64,000 bases of DNA from Ligula intestinalis (taxonomy: Eukaryota; Platyhelminthes; Cestoda; Diphyllobothriidea; Diphyllobothriidae). A model generated the notes under the pieces. That model worked only from the letters and a program-made list of their open reading frames with translations. It did no database searches and had not been told where the DNA came from. How positions within the stretch are numbered: position 1 is the stretch's first letter; each line of letters begins with the position of its first letter. The position numbers were made by a program, and so were the translations under genes. The stretch covers positions 33,307,715 to 33,371,714 of the forward strand of contig JAYGXS010000005.1 of the NCBI GenBank assembly GCA_036362985.1, given 5' to 3'. This document shows, in pieces, positions 1-13,189 of this stretch.

Positions 1-261
1 CTTGAGTCATGGTTTACGGGCCCCCAATCCATCAACAAGTGCAACGATTTGCCCAATCCATATTCAATCCTGAGATTAAATTTGGCCAAAGCAAGCCGTC
101 ACTTGAGGAACGGGCAGGCCACCGCCTCATCGTACCCCAACACCGGGGAGCCAGACGGCCGAGCAATCATCATGCCCGAACTCACCGCCCGTGACGAAAG
201 TTCAACAGGTCAGAGCCCACGTGCCATCCAACAAGCAGTCCACGCACAAGAAGGCAATTAA
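1..261 (+). CDS. C-terminal end of a Penelope-like element GIY-YIG protein (partial)
   Basis: Frame 1 is open from the first base of the window to a TAA at 259-261. It begins with LESWFTGPQSINK, then a proline/tyrosine stretch (NDLPNPYSILRLNLAK). That is the C-terminal signature of the GIY-YIG endonuclease domain of Penelope-like retroelements, just after the glutamate-containing RELLESWF motif. The 86 visible codons end in a polar tail. The nuclease core and reverse transcriptase must lie left of the window. The frame looks intact here, but whether the element is whole cannot be seen. The same motif recurs in the copy at 56677-56180. A matching PLE 3' tail follows at 341-480, which fixes the orientation. 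In PLEs this enzyme nicks target DNA for retrotransposition; that role is known for the family and not shown here. Confidence 0.8.
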   Translation, partial: LESWFTGPQSINKCNDLPNPYSILRLNLAKASRHLRNGQATASSYPNTGEPDGRAIIMPELTARDESSTGQSPRAIQQAVHAQEGN

Positions 262-340
262 CGTTAATTGTCGCTGTATGCTTGCAGTAATGACTGTGTC
301 CTATAAATAATGCAAACGTCTGTGCACACTTAAACTTTCT

Positions 341-480
341 GCTACTCATGTCTCTAATGACGAATCCGCAACGGATATCGAAACGTCAGGCGAATAAACA
401 TATTGTCCCAGCGATCGAGTCTTCTTCTTCTTCTTCTTCTCAATTACTTCCTGGAACACGGATGTTCGCTTGTATTGGCA
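341..480 (+). mobile_element. PLE 3' tail with degenerate hammerhead-like core
   Basis: This tail follows the PLE C-terminus at 1-261. It holds CTAATGA at 354-360 (a changed CUGAUGA box), a stem II pairing region, GAAACGTC from 380, then GCGATCGAG and a CTT-repeat run. It closes with a tail that ends in GCTTGTATTGGCA. The same string occurs almost unchanged at 31081-31213, which defines the family. The G-to-A change in the first core box suggests this copy could not self-cleave. Confidence 0.75.
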
Positions 481-3400
481 AATCAAAATGAACTATTACT
501 TATAAAATTCTACTTCTAAATAACTTCTTAAATTTAAATTCGTTGCCTATTAGATAGTCATAGTACCTAGCTTGTGATGACTGTTATTTTCGCTTATGTG
601 TATTATTTAAGTTTTCAGTTGAGTTTTATTTTTAGTTTAGATATAAATCGCCAAAGTTACATAAATGTACATTATAAGTTTTCTTTCTCATTTATGGCCG
701 GGATCAGACTTCCACTTTCATTATCAATAATATGTCTAATATACTGAAGCAAACTAACACAACCAAGCTAAACGTAGTAAAAAGAACTAAAAAAAATTAT
801 AAACTAATAATAAAAGAAATACTAATCCCACCTGTCCTGCAAGAAGAATTCTGCGGCAAGTGGTATCTACGGTGAGTGGGCAACATAACTTTTACCACTT
901 CTAAATCCATAATCATTTAGGACAGCGTTTTATGTTCTCAATCTGTCCACAAAATGCCAATTTGTTTATCGCTGACTCTACAGAAATTAAATATATTTGG
1001 ATTTTGCTGCATGATAATGAATGGTATGATCTCACAAATTAATCCCTTATAGTTTAAAAATATTTCCTAACTTAGAAATTTCATAGGAAAGATCAGTAAT
1101 TGTGTAGTATAAAGTAGTTTTACATCAAAATAAGGCCCAGCGGACAATACTGAGGGGCAAAACCATGGTGGCAGAACAATTCAAGCGCTGTGGGAGAACT
1201 GCTGTAATAAGGTTTCGAAGTTTGTGTTATGCCTATTCACACTACAAATGTACTACATGCAAATTATAAAACATCAATCAGAGGATAGCCAAAATGGTTT
1301 CTCAATTATTTCTTACTTAGCCGTCACGACAAACTGAAATGTAACAAAACCTGAAGATTAAAGATTATGGGCAGATCAAGTAATAATATTTAAACTTCTA
1401 GCATCGAATTTTAATTGTCTTATGAAAACGACATTTTATTTTTATCCTGGGCTTATTATTTGAAGTCTTTAAAAAAATTTAATACAGTAGATGAACAGTT
1501 AACCAAAATTTTGAATAATTTTTCGATTCAAAAGCCTAAATTAAATGCCGTAATAATATTCGCTATTTTACAGCCTAACTCAAAGAGGTATAAAACGCGA
1601 GAAAATGTTGTCTTTTCAACAAAGTTCTTTAGAGCCATCCATAAGAAGCACCCTTCGACAAAAGTGACAACTTATGAATGATCAATTATTTCCATTGATT
1701 TTAAATCAACCGTCGTTATCATAAGAAACCAGGACCACAAATCACGTCATAAGGAGCCTTGGTAGCGGAGTTGTTTTTCCCAAAATGCCATCCACAAAAG
1801 CATATAGACAGCTAAATTGTCTTTCGGTGTTAAAGTTGAAAAAGCACGTTATTATTTCAAGAACACAAAGAAAAAAAACCTTTCAAAACGTTTCCGTAAA
1901 ACCTATTTATATTTGTGAAGACATCAAAAATCATTGGAAACAAACGCGACAACTTAAGTTTTCTATCCTAAAATTATGCCATCTACGAAATGAGTTATTT
2001 TTTCGAAATTTGCCTCTCTCACACGAAGGAAGTATTTTGGGTTTTGCTGTGCAGTAATTTATACCAAAATACTTAACAAATATTTTTTTATATTTAGAAA
2101 ATCACTTACATAAAAAGTTTTTGAGATAGCACACCTAAGGTACGTGGGTTAACCAACCACGCGTCTACTTTTAAATTTCCCGTAAAATGAATAGTGATCA
2201 GACCCCGTTTTGGGACTTCAAAATTCGTAGCTGAGGCGGAATGTGCGCAATTTGATGAGTCTGTCGTCATGAGGAGCTTAAAGTGCATTAAAGAGGGATT
2301 TAAGCTCACAACTCCGCGCACTTAATCTTCGCATTGTGTTTCCGGCGTTTTTGTCTGTGCAGTATAGGGTGTGAAATAAAATCGATCCCCAGAAAGAGAG
2401 ATGTGCTTTGGGATGCCAAAACAGGAAGGAGGAGATTGGCCTTTCTAAGTTTTCTAATGAACAGGAAGGTACAATTAACAGTAAAGCATTTTCCTGAGTC
2501 TTAGTATTGGAGATTCACACAATCACTTCTGTACGTCAGTTTTCATACTCCGCTGCAGTTTCCTTAACCTCACTGACTGTTATCTGACCGAAGCTGACAC
2601 CTACACGGTAATACTACGTTCCCCTTAAATTGTGAAAAAGCTGTTATATTTTTTTTCGGTAAAATTTTGCAGGAAAGCAAAATATTGCCGAACTCGATGA
2701 GGTGACCTCAGTTTCTAATCGTTTTCTGTGCATACGTTATACGCCTTAAGGCAGAACTGAAAACTGCTTAACATATCACACTCGGATGTGGATTTAATTG
2801 AGGTAAATATTAACTTTTCAGGTTATGCATCTTTGAGTAGCACAGGTTAACGGCATCGGCTAAAATCTTTCACTCAGCAAAACCTTAATAAAGAGCCCTG
2901 CATCGTTCGAATGAACGTATTAGCAATTTTCGATAATGTATTGCCATCTCTTATTCATGTTCCTCAGATAATATCACAAACACTTGACAAGATTGCAAGT
3001 AGATGATAAAACGGATGGCACTGTGATCGTCATCTGCCTTATGCGTACTTCGAAGCATTTATTTTATCTGACGATGAGCTTAACTATTCCCGTTTACCCC
3101 GTTTTATGACAACTATCATGGTATTCCGAACTTTATTCTCAATGCAAAAATATCTAATCAAGGTTTTACTCATCATCATAGTGCAGCCTAGTCGAAAAAT
3201 ATTTAAGTCCCGTCCAAATGACGGCTTTTGAGCGAGCTTTCTTCCAAGAGACTGCAAAAGAATGCTCTGCAGAAAGGAATGCTTAAGTACAATGCATTTG
3301 GTGAATACGATTTATTTCTTTATAAAATCACTTTTACTTAAAAGGAAACACAAATCAACCGTTTCTTTCTAGTATGCATTAGGTAGCAAAGTGCAAGTGC

Positions 3401-6400
3401 AAATGTGGGCCTTGAGGCGACGACGCAGTGAAGGGAACTAATTGTGAACCTCATTGATCTGTGAACGTCTTCTCCCCGTTGCTTACTGCTAATCAGCTGC
3501 TGAAAGTTTTGAAATGCTTCCCTCCCTTTTATTATTGTAATTGCTTTATGGCGAATACTTGAAGATTGGAATCAATACAAAATGTAATGGCACCATAAAT
3601 TTCGTGAGAGCTCCTCAGTTGTAAAAGCCCTTTCTTAAAATTTAAGGAAATGTATGGCCTTCTTTCAATTGCATCCATCTGGCATGCATTCCGGACAGCC
3701 AGGAGACTCATGAAGCAGACAAGGTTGAGGATTATTCGGAACTCGTAAACCTTTTTTAAATTAAATACTACTCAAGCCTCATGAAAAAAAAAATTCAGAG
3801 AGAATAATTTAGTAAAAGGTGGACCTAGGATGAAATATCCGCTAGAATATTTTTATATGGTAGGTTTGGCTGTATAAGGTCATTGGAAATCAATGTGACA
3901 ATTTCATACTGACAGTTTGACCATCGATTTTGACTATGTGCACCACGAGTTTCAGCAACCTGAGGACAAACGTTGTGACTCGCACAGGATCTACTGCATT
4001 CTCTTCCCACTCGGCACCTGTATCCGGTGTAAAAGACCGGAGATGGATGAGGGTGCAGGTGGCTGGGGCGGCCTCGGCCACCCCAAAGCGTGCCGCCACA
4101 CTCTGTACGATCAGTTTAGTAAGATAAGTATGGAGCGACTAGCCGAGTAACTCTTGCGACTGCACAACCTAGGGCGTGACAGTTACCACTGCCACTAAGC
4201 CGCCCACAACCCCGCTATGCGTTATCAGCCCAAATTCACTGCTCTCTATCTAAGAGAAGATGCAGTTAACCTTGTAATCATGTTCACGGCCTGTGGACCC
4301 AGTGGGAGCGCGAGATCATACACCGAGAAGGAATAAGATCCAAGAAAATAGCACATTCACTGTCGATTGCCATATAGAGTCAGCCCACTGCGCTCAGTTG
4401 CAGTGCCGTCTGGTTGACAGTCGGCCGGTGTGTGGGAAGGAAAATTAAATCAGCACTGAGGAATCCCCCACCCCACGGCAAATCAGCTGATAACTGATGC
4501 ATGAAAATGTATTACGACGCGCGTTATAATGTGGATTTAAGGGTTACAAACTGCACGGGGGTACAATATTCCCCTCAGGATTAAACAACAGGCTGCAATT
4601 ACGCATTTATACGGTCATCCGTGGGAAATTTTTGCTGTTGTGAATCTCCCATTGCTCTTATTAAATCCGAGACACGTTTTATAAAAGAGCTCGTGTGTGA
4701 TATGCATAGACCGGATTTTCATTTGTGTCACCTACTGCCAGTTAGTTCAGAAAGCAAAAGGTGCGGAAGATACTGTACAAATGTGTACCACTGCAACATA
4801 ATTCAAGTTCAAGCAATTTTTTCGACGTCAATTCCGAATTGTTCCCGGTAAAGACTGTTTGCCACCGCCGAACTGTAGGGAGAGAAGTGTTTATTGACTG
4901 GATTGTTTGGACCCTGTTAGCAGCTCGATGACACTAAGAGGTTATTATCCGAAAACATTGACAGAACTTAAACAAATTTTCAAAATCGCTGGTAAGTAGC
5001 TATCTCGAAAACTCTGAGGTAAAGCTCCCTAAAGAAATATTTCGCGAGCTATAAACGTAATTGTTTTCATAATCATAACAGGGTTTGCTTACCAGTCTAC
5101 ATAGACTCTCTGCAAAGGCCTACAGATTCGGCTTTCTTCACTTACATAAAGAAACGGGAATAGATGACGTGCGCATCCTTTGCGAGGAAGTCCCGTTAGA
5201 AGAACAGCGAGATCCAGTGCATTAAAAGGCTTTGTGGCCGCATTCCCATTTCTGGGCCATTACTGTAAACCTACGGTCCTTTATCGATCTCAGAAAATGT
5301 AAATCGAAATTGTGAATTGTGCGAATTTGCAAATGCAAGCTATATTATGGAAAAAGCATGCAAAGATATTCATTTAATGTTAGTTTGGTGGAAATCACTC
5401 CCCCTTCGAAATTTATATTCAACAAAGAAGGATATAAAGGACTTTAGGGAAATTTCAAACATTGAGATTTGAGTTTTCAGTGAAAATTCTGGATGCTCTT
5501 GGTTAAGGAAATTACATAAATTACTGTATGCAACTTGAATGATATGATATACACCTCATAAAAGTCTGCAACGGATTTTGAAACTTTTGATAGCATTTTG
5601 AGTAGCGTTCGTAAACGGAGAGTTCTGATGCTGTTTGAATACGTGGTAATATTTACTTATTTGCATTCACAATTTAATATTCTATAAAATTTATTAGATT
5701 TTGATTATTTTTTTATCTTCATTTATCATACAATTATTCCACGCTTTTTCTACATGTTCGATTTTTCTCATAATGTCGTCCACTATTTTCTTTTGTGTTT
5801 GATATGTTTCTTTTATTTTCCGTTTTGTGTTTAAAAATTTAAAGCTAAGAGCTGTTCTTGCTTTTCATATAGAAGTTGAAGGAGACGCGATTTATTAGCA
5901 AATGAGTTCGCAATATTCTACATTCGCTTATTTGGTCTTTGAAATATATTCGTATTTTTAGAGCACTAAAACCGGCAGAAAAAATGCTGCCATATCATGT
6001 CAACGGATTGATAACAAATGCGTTCATTTTGTCTATCCATTTTGAATTATCACGAATGCAGTGTCTTCTTGCAAAGTTTACTTTGTACTTACAATTGTGT
6101 TTAAGGAGTTCCGATCTACATCTTTAACTTTTTTGTCTAGTTTTGTTGAAAACCTTTTTTGCCGTTAAATTTTATGTCAGTTTCCCTTCAATAAATTTGC
6201 CCTTAGAACGGGCGTACAGTTTAAAGTTATGTCACCGATCGAGGCGATGATAAATTTGCAGACTTTTGTTTTTCTGCAAAAAACATTCTTGTTTATTTTT
6301 TTTCCCCTACGGTTGCATTCAGATGACGTTTTGTTTTTAGTTATTTATGGACTCTCCACCAAGGCATATCCTTAAACGTCTAACGGCTTTGCGGTGCATT

Positions 6401-7189
6401 TCACCACTATGCGCCTGCTCGGTTGACAAATTAGGTTTCACGCAGTCTAAAATTTATTCTGTCAAACCGGCTCCTCACCCCAACCTATCCACAGTACACC
6501 TATTCCTTCCTCAACAACAGTTGCATACTTGCGCCTGCTTTAATCTGTTTGGACAAAATTTTAAAAAGTGGGGAGCTTAAGCCGTGCAAACGGCTACGTA
6601 ATTAGTTTTTGGTGCCAGAGGGTTGATGTGCTTACTGCGATATCATGCGCTCTGGTGGTTAATACTCAGAGGATTGCATCCTTTGTGATTATGCAACCAA
6701 TTGTAGTCTGTCTGATAGGGTAAGCGATCCCCAGAAAAGAGCAGCTATTTTGTACCGCAGTCATTTTGGCTGACTTGTGACTTAGTCGTTCCACTAGCAT
6801 ATTTTTTATTCGGTTTTTTCACAGCAAAAACATAACACCTCTTCCGGTAGATTATTAAGATGCATAGGTCATCAAAGCTTGTGCGCAAAAATACAATAAA
6901 CAATGTCTGGAAAATATACTTATCGTTTTGTTGTAAAATGCATGTAATATTTGTGTTTGTTTGTCAGTAGGATATAATACTTTATTTTTCATAAAATACA
7001 TTTTTGAACGCATTTTCACTTACTCTGAATACCATTTACACGCCTATGGGAAAAAGTAAACTTCGATCCTGGAGGTATCAGATGCGACCACCCTTCGCAA
7101 TAGGGGAACCGTTTCACTGGTTTGTCCTTCTTAACCTCTCATCTAGAAATGTCGCTTAACTGCGCATTAAAGCATTCACACTATACCTA
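481..7189. other. No recognisable gene; AT-rich intergenic or intronic sequence
   Basis: I see no exon-like open frame with splice sites and no protein family motif. Short open frames at 1415-1681, 1785-2057, 4621-4851 and 6347-6580 are AT-driven and resemble nothing I know. A patch at about 3180-3300 resembles the end of repeat family Z (compare 33990-34060). If the GPCR continues, its last exons (TM6-TM7) would be on the minus strand here or further left; none was found. Confidence 0.6.
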
Positions 7190-8060
7190 TGCTCAGACAA
7201 TCAGTGCAATCAGAAAGGTAACGTGAAAACATTTCTTGACGTCGTAGTAGAGCGGAATACCGACGAAATGTGTCAAACATCAGTTAACCGCAAGAAGGTC
7301 TGTGCAGATAGTATCCTTCATTACGAGAGCATTCAGTCTGTTGCTCATAAACTAAGTACTGTTAACACCTTAATCAACCAAACACGAAGACTCAATTCTA
7401 GCAGCAAACTTTACCGAAACGAACTCACGTAAGTTTCCAAAATTTTCTCAAAAAATAGTTACCCTTATCGGTATGTACATCGATGCATGAGAAGATGCAC
7501 TAGATTGTTACGATCAAGCGCCTAAATCAAAAAGTTGGCAAACGCGTTTATATATTAAAAGCGTAACAGAACTCTTTGAAAAGCAAATGAGGAAATACCA
7601 GATCCAAATGATGCACAAGCCTATGACCACACTACGAAATCAGCTTGTACACAATAAGGATAGCTTCAGTTATTTAGACAGAAAAGAGGTAGTTTACCGA
7701 AATTCGTTGCGGCAACTGCAATGCAGCATTTTGTGGACAAACAGGGAAGTCCGACTCTATGCACTTACATGAACATCAATTAGCAGTGAAGAGGCGCAAT
7801 CACTCGTCCCACTTGTCATGCATAAATTTGAAACGGGGCATAAATTTGCATGGAACCAAACCTGCATTGTAGGCTCCTGCTTATGTAAGAAAGGCTGCGA
7901 ATTTTTCTAGGCTATTAATTCTAACCACTTGTGCATCAATAGGCACGTTGAATTAGATTTGATGTAAACAACCTCAACGAAGCCTGGAAAAGGCGTAAAC
8001 CAACAAGCCGTATTATTGACAAACAATGACAAAGCACTATCAATTTTATCGGTATGTTTA
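7190..8060 (+). pseudogene. Decayed Penelope-like element (RT end plus GIY-YIG domain), frameshifted
   Basis: Several frames together spell a PLE. At 7223-7432 there is FLDVVVER and then TSVNRKKVCADSILHYES followed by VAHK, matching the late part of the PLE reverse transcriptase (the TSVYRKxTHTD...Y...HP..HK region). After a frame change, 7587-7772 reads KPMTTLRNQLVHNKDS and DRKEVVYR, the linker and GIY-like start. A further shift gives HEHQLAVKRR, then KFETGHKFAW and, near 7935, CINRHVELDLM, the end of the GIY-YIG domain. At least two frameshifts and several stops make it dead. It lies antisense in the GPCR gene, about 165 bp beyond the end of the TM5 exon. Confidence 0.75.
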
Positions 8061-8223
8061 AAAATACGCATTCCTCTGCACATATTTCCCACACGTCCGA
8101 CGACGATTTGGTGTTCCAGGGTCAAACATAAACAATAAAGTTTTCTAGCATTTTCCAAAGAACTTCTCCCACCAAAATATATGCACTTGTAAAAAAATGG
8201 CTTTACTGTCATTTGCGACCTAC

Positions 8224-8662
8224 TCAGCATCTTGATGAGTGCTTTGTTTGTCCGTATTCTGGCCTCATTTTGCAGATGCTGAATATTTGAAATTTGTCGC
8301 AAGTGGCGATCGGAGCTGCTCCTCCGAGACTTGCTCTTTCTGCGAAGCTTTTTAGTCTCATGCGCGGTGGCATCGTTTTCATGTCGCTGCTCTAAATTGG
8401 ACTGTAGCCCGGCTCCTGAAGACGTCCCCTTCTGAGGCCCGGCTTTCAACTGCGTCTTATTCGACGCTGTCTGCGCGCTATGAGTTGCCGGAGCCTTTGA
8501 CGGGTCATTTGAATTTGATTTGGAGTCCTGCATGGTACGCGTAAATTGCACCGACCGGTAGATGCGCCGCATTATGAGGATGTAGAGGATTGTGATGAGA
8601 ACGAGGGGTATTAAGAAGAAGAGTAGAGAGCTTGCCAGAACTGGATATTTCCCGCCTTCATT
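8224..8662 (-). CDS. GPCR exon 3: TM5, long third intracellular loop, start of TM6
   Basis: Read on the minus strand, the exon starts after the acceptor CTGTCTCTTCTAG (AG at 8664-8663) with NEGGKYPVLASS. It runs into TM5, LLFFLIPLVLITILYILI, with the class A TM5 proline and a tyrosine eight residues later. Then comes a basic MRRIYRS and a polar loop of about 100 residues with a KKLRRKSKSRR cluster, ending in ARIRTNKALIKML, the usual basic lead into TM6. A donor GTAGGT at 8223-8218 ends the exon in phase 1. Reading past the donor gives a 221-residue open frame whose last part is not receptor-like. The exon starts in phase 0, exactly as exon 2 (51589-51434) ends, and supplies the next segment of the same fold. 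Assignment to the same gene is therefore strong inference, pending a transcript. Confidence 0.82.
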
Positions 8663-9479
8663 CTAGAAGAGACAGCATGGTCGAGTTGAGTGCTCAGTCT
8701 GAAAGCGTATAGACCTATATACGTACGAAGGTGAAATTACATTGTTTCATCGTTTGACAAAAATTCGATTGGGAAAGAACTTGTATTTACATTTGCCTGA
8801 CTTTTGGATGTAGCCTATATTAGAGTCTTATTCAAAATAGACAGCGAAAAACTGGAGTTAACGGCTTTTTGAACAAACCAAAAGCTATATTTAGCAAAAT
8901 AAAGTCGCCAGAAAAGAAACTAACGTGGCGTAACCTTTCAGTTCACGAAAAATGTGTTAGGGATTCAATTTTGGGAGACTTCTTTTCCACTGTAAATATG
9001 CTAAACAACCCTTATTTTTATTGAAAACTTGATTGTTACGCTTACCAGTTTCGATTGCATGCAGGATTGTCTCAAGATTAGCTTACACATTACTTACAAT
9101 ACCAGCATGAACACTGGGACTACGTATCGTTTCTGACCACTCTGATAAGAGCCGACATACTTACTTCCTGTACAAAAGAAAGTATAGATTTGCTCACCAA
9201 AATCAAGTCTTGTTGCTCGGCTCTGAGTGATCATCAAAAACTGGTCTTCTCATTTATAATCTAAAGGAAATGTGTGCGTGCTTTGTTTGAGCACTCATTG
9301 GAAATGCGCTCCAGCAAAGGACCATCTTTTTGGTATCTTGGTTTAGCCTGTATCCACATTTCTAATTATCCCTTTATATTAAAATCCTTTTTTAAACATT
9401 ACGTGCATTTTTCTACTGCCTTCGTCACTCACGTTTTTAACAGTAATATCTCTGATGCTCATTTTTGAGTTTTTATACG

Positions 9480-9720
9480 CTTATATTCTTCGTTGCTGTT
9501 TCGCTTCAATAATACATGCGCATTCGAAAAAGTATCCTCTGTATGCTCTCTTCTGCCAGGGTGGGTTTTAGTTCATTTTAGTCGATAAGCTAATAAAGCT
9601 ACATTTTACAGCGTTCAAGAAATTTAATGATTGCATCGTGGATGATGTTGTCCATTCGCTTTCGCGCCATTCATCTTAGCTCACATAGTATTCTGCGCTG
9701 GCAAGATACCTTATGTATAA
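9480..9720. repeat. Diverged repeat, second copy near 54350-54720
   Basis: GTATCCTCTGTATGCTCTC, then CTGCCAG, and further on GTTCAAGAAATTTAATGAT match GTATCCTCTGAATGCTATC, CTGCCAG and GTCAAGAAATCTGTTGATCGC near 54390-54490 in the same orientation. Read on the minus strand, both copies give a similar short peptide pattern (DAIxxFLxRxK). It may be old coding sequence of a transposon, but I cannot name it. Confidence 0.45.
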
Positions 9721-11059
9721 AGATGCCCAAATACATAAACAACTGCTTGAATTGCATCCGTTATTTGCAAACCCACCTATTCTCCCAGAATTAATATTTT
9801 GACTTCTAGCCAGAGCGATTGGGGATGTGTGAATGCACATTTTAGAATAAAACTTTTCATGTGAAGATTATTTCTCCACGCCCCACTGCTTGACTAAGCA
9901 CTATTTGGTTTGTATTCTCTGCGTAAAAAAATGATCACACAATAGATAATGGCACTGCTAAAATATTTACGCAGACATCGTCAGCTTTTGGCTGTTTAAT
10001 GAACTGAGTGGAATTTGCCCTGTGTTCTGCAAACATAAAATAGTGAACAAAAATCATGCAAAATTTTTAGAAACTGGGGGACGGCACAGTAAACTTAGTA
10101 CAGTCTTCAGTCAGAAAAAAACGTGAATTTAATAAGACGAATATTCTTTCACTATCGTGCCCCGCTTGCAGACTGAATCATATTCATTCAGCTTCTAATT
10201 GTGGTATATCACCAGAAACCGCAACTCAGCCACATAAATTTTAAGTAAAATGAAGGCAAGCCAACGGAAAAGTAAATAACTTTGCGAACAGTGTGGAATT
10301 GTACAACTTAGCGGTCTACGTTCAAAGGTTGTTTCGGGGATAAGCAATTCATTGTATTTTTTCATTAAATATGATAACAGTTGTTCGGTTAAAGGGGAAA
10401 ATATACCAGCACGAGCAGAGGTCTTGCCTCCGCATATTTTACCTTTCTTAGTTGCCTGTTGATATTTAGGAGATGCACTTATCGTTCTGCTTAATTCCGC
10501 TGGAAATCGGTTGCCTATTTGTGAATAGGTGTTTCTCTATTTGAAAGATAAAACTATTAGAAATTCAGAAATATATTACCTGAACCTGCCGTTTTTCTAT
10601 AAATATGCAAGTTAAGTGATATTCCCGACAAATAGACAGAAGACTGGACAAATGTGTGCGCCTATCTGCCGCGATATATTCCCGATCGAAATTGGGACAA
10701 AAACGAGTCTGTGGTTCAGTGTTTACTGCGTTGGACTTCTAGCTTAGAAGGTCAGGGGTCTGAAGCTCGAGTGGGGTAGCCATATATGGAGCACCACTTG
10801 TGGCAGAATATGAGTGACTGTCGACAGCTTATGAGGAAAAAACGGGTATTCTATTCTGCCTTGTCTTTGTCGGCAATGTCCTTCTGTATATACAGTACGC
10901 ACCGAAATTTCCGCAACATGCTGACATATACGAAAGATTTATATTTTTTTGCTAATCAGCATAAATGAGCTAACGAAAGGTATTTACTGTAAAACGAAAT
11001 TTATTAAATAGTGTGCGCTTTTAGCATTGATTGTGAGGAAAAAAATGAACAAAAATATT

Positions 11060-11765
11060 TCTTGTACTCTATCTGTAGCGAATTACATCCTCTTTTAATT
11101 TAATACTTAAAAAGGGTATCCATCATTTTTAGAAAAATTTAAAATTATGAGCTTTCGTACGATTTTGAGGTGTTCATTCATAATACATAGTACACGTGAA
11201 TTTATTAATGTTGCCTATACTGCCTGCTACACATCTGTTGCAATATTTTATGAGAACTATATCATATTTTTCCTCAAACCGTATGTGAGAACGCACTTCT
11301 TCTCAAACAGGGTGTACACAGTGCGCAGTTTGTAAATGCTGAATTTGAGTGTAGCAGTCAGTAGGTGTCAAAATTATTCAGCAGGTAAGAAACATTTCTT
11401 AAATTAGAGATGGCCTTTCTTTCAGTATAAAATTTAAAGGAAGCGGAATTTGCTACCAATGGAGTACAGAAAATACTTTTTTCGTGCACGTTTTCCATAA
11501 AATTCATTTGAATATATAAAAGCAGTCAATATCAATGATAAAAATGTATACTATTAAAATGGTTATTTTTTAAAGTATATACTCTTTGTTAAGCGGTCAG
11601 AACGAAGCTCGTTAAAGAGCCTGCATCCTATCATGACTGAAATAACTTCAGAATAGGCTACATGATAATCAGTATCACAACATGAGTCAATGCCGATTAG
11701 CGAAAGATAAGCAATCTTTTGCATGCGTCGGCATGTTGCAGGAATTCAGGCGCGTACTGTCTCGA
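11060..11765 (+). repeat. Repeat family Z, copy 1
   Basis: About 700 bp is repeated in direct orientation at about 34190-34850. Shared words include GTAGCAGTCAGTAGGT, GGAATTTGCTACCAA (GTAATTTGCTACCAA in copy 2), CTACATGATAATCAGTAT and AATGCCGATTAGCGAAAG. A partial end also appears at about 63150-63290. No long open frame is present, and I cannot assign it to a known class. Confidence 0.65.
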
Positions 11766-11869
11766 TTCGTATATGAATGTTGAGGTACTCCCCGATCTCG
11801 GTAAGGGACATGAAAGTTTCTTTGCTGAACCTGAATTTCACTTTAGACCCCAGACAGACAGTAACAGGA

Positions 11870-12075
11870 TGACTAGTTGGATAGGATGAAGTGGAACCGA
11901 CAAAGACAAAGGAGACCAGGATGCCTATTTCTTGCTCATTAGCCGTCACTAGCCAGGCATACCCAATTGCAGGGGAAAATCGCCCAAGATTCGAGCCCGG
12001 GGCCTTCAGGAAGTGGGTTCACCAATCGAGCCCCAGCAGTAAGCGTGACGTCCCTCCTCTCATGGACGCTTGACC
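11870..12075 (-). mobile_element. SINE family A copy
   Basis: The body reads GACAAAGACAAAGGAGACC, then ATTAGCCGTCACTAGCCAG and CATACCCAATTGCA. It ends in a tRNA-like B-box on the minus strand (reverse of GATTCGAGCCCGG). This is the inverted order of the plus-strand copy at 35723-35985. Confidence 0.6.
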
Positions 12076-12079
12076 CTAT

Positions 12080-13185
12080 CAAACGCTACTTTTCGTTTCA
12101 TATAGCGACGAAGTGGAGTTACCTTCCTCAATATTAACGAGCAAAGCTCGATTTTTTGAAGATGTTCTTATTGTAATGACAAGATCACGGAAGGCAAACT
12201 ACTTCATTCTCTAAATAACCTTTTCAGTATGTTTGTAACAATGGCAGAGAAAATGCGATTGCCTGTTCAGAAGAGGCGATCAGTGAAAATGATTCAGTAG
12301 AGGTCTGATGTTACCAGGAGTTGTTTCCTTTTGCATCTTCAGAGGCCGAAAACTCATGCACGCAGTTCGCATGTTATACAGGTTTACCTTTTAATACTTC
12401 GTCCCATAGTACCGAACTTGGGGTGCCGCAAGGTACCATGACTTGTTGCACCCGCACTGCGTAGATAAGTGGCGGTCCAGACTGCTTCAAGCTGTGACTG
12501 CCACCCGTCAAGAAGTAACGTTAACACAGACCGGGTGAAGCAGTGTTAAGATGTTATTTGAACGCGCAGATAACGGACGTTCGATTGCTTGATCCAACGT
12601 CGGAGGTATCGCCCAAGGCCACGCAAATGTTAAACATTGTCATGCTGGATGTCATCAAGATTGTAGGCCGAAGTGACGGACATGCAACTAGGCAGATGCA
12701 AGAGACCCGTATGTCCATCAACTGCACAGGAGAAAACAGCATAAAACTTTGCTTTACCCTCCGTCTGGTTTAAAGTACCTTCGTGACGGCAGACATTCAC
12801 TGCGGGAAACCGTCTGGGCCATCAGTTATCTCCGCAGTGGGGACGAAACAAGTCACGGGGTAATTCGCATCGCGCAATGCCCAATGCCATCACAAGGTCA
12901 GCATTGTCGGGCGGCGTGTCAAAAAAGTACACCTTTATGAACTGCGAGCTGCGTGCATAACCTGTGAGCCTCCGAAGATGGATAGGTAAAATAACTGCCA
13001 TAAACATCAGACCTCTACTGAAGCATTCCCACTGATCGCCTCTTCTGTTCGAAGCATTGAATTTTCACTGCTATTATTACAGACATACATACATGGCACA
13101 AATAGGTGGACATCGCCGATCTGGTAATGGAATAATTAAATTCCGTCTTCGCTCTACAGCACACATCAGAGCCTGCAAAGGCAGT
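12080..13185. other. No recognisable gene
   Basis: Open frames at 12543-12773 (+) and 12554-12742 (-) overlap each other, have no family motif and no convincing splice sites. Nothing else stands out. Confidence 0.55.
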
Positions 13186-13189
13186 CCCA

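Noticed and set aside
1415..2057. Two plus-strand frames of 88 and 90 residues as a small gene
   Set aside because: AT-rich, lysine/asparagine-heavy, no motif, no splice or regulatory context.
7907..8223. C-terminal part of the 221-residue minus-strand frame after the TM5/ICL3 segment
   Set aside because: It follows a good splice donor (GTAGGT at 8223), has no TM6 features and overlaps the antisense PLE relic, so it is read-through.
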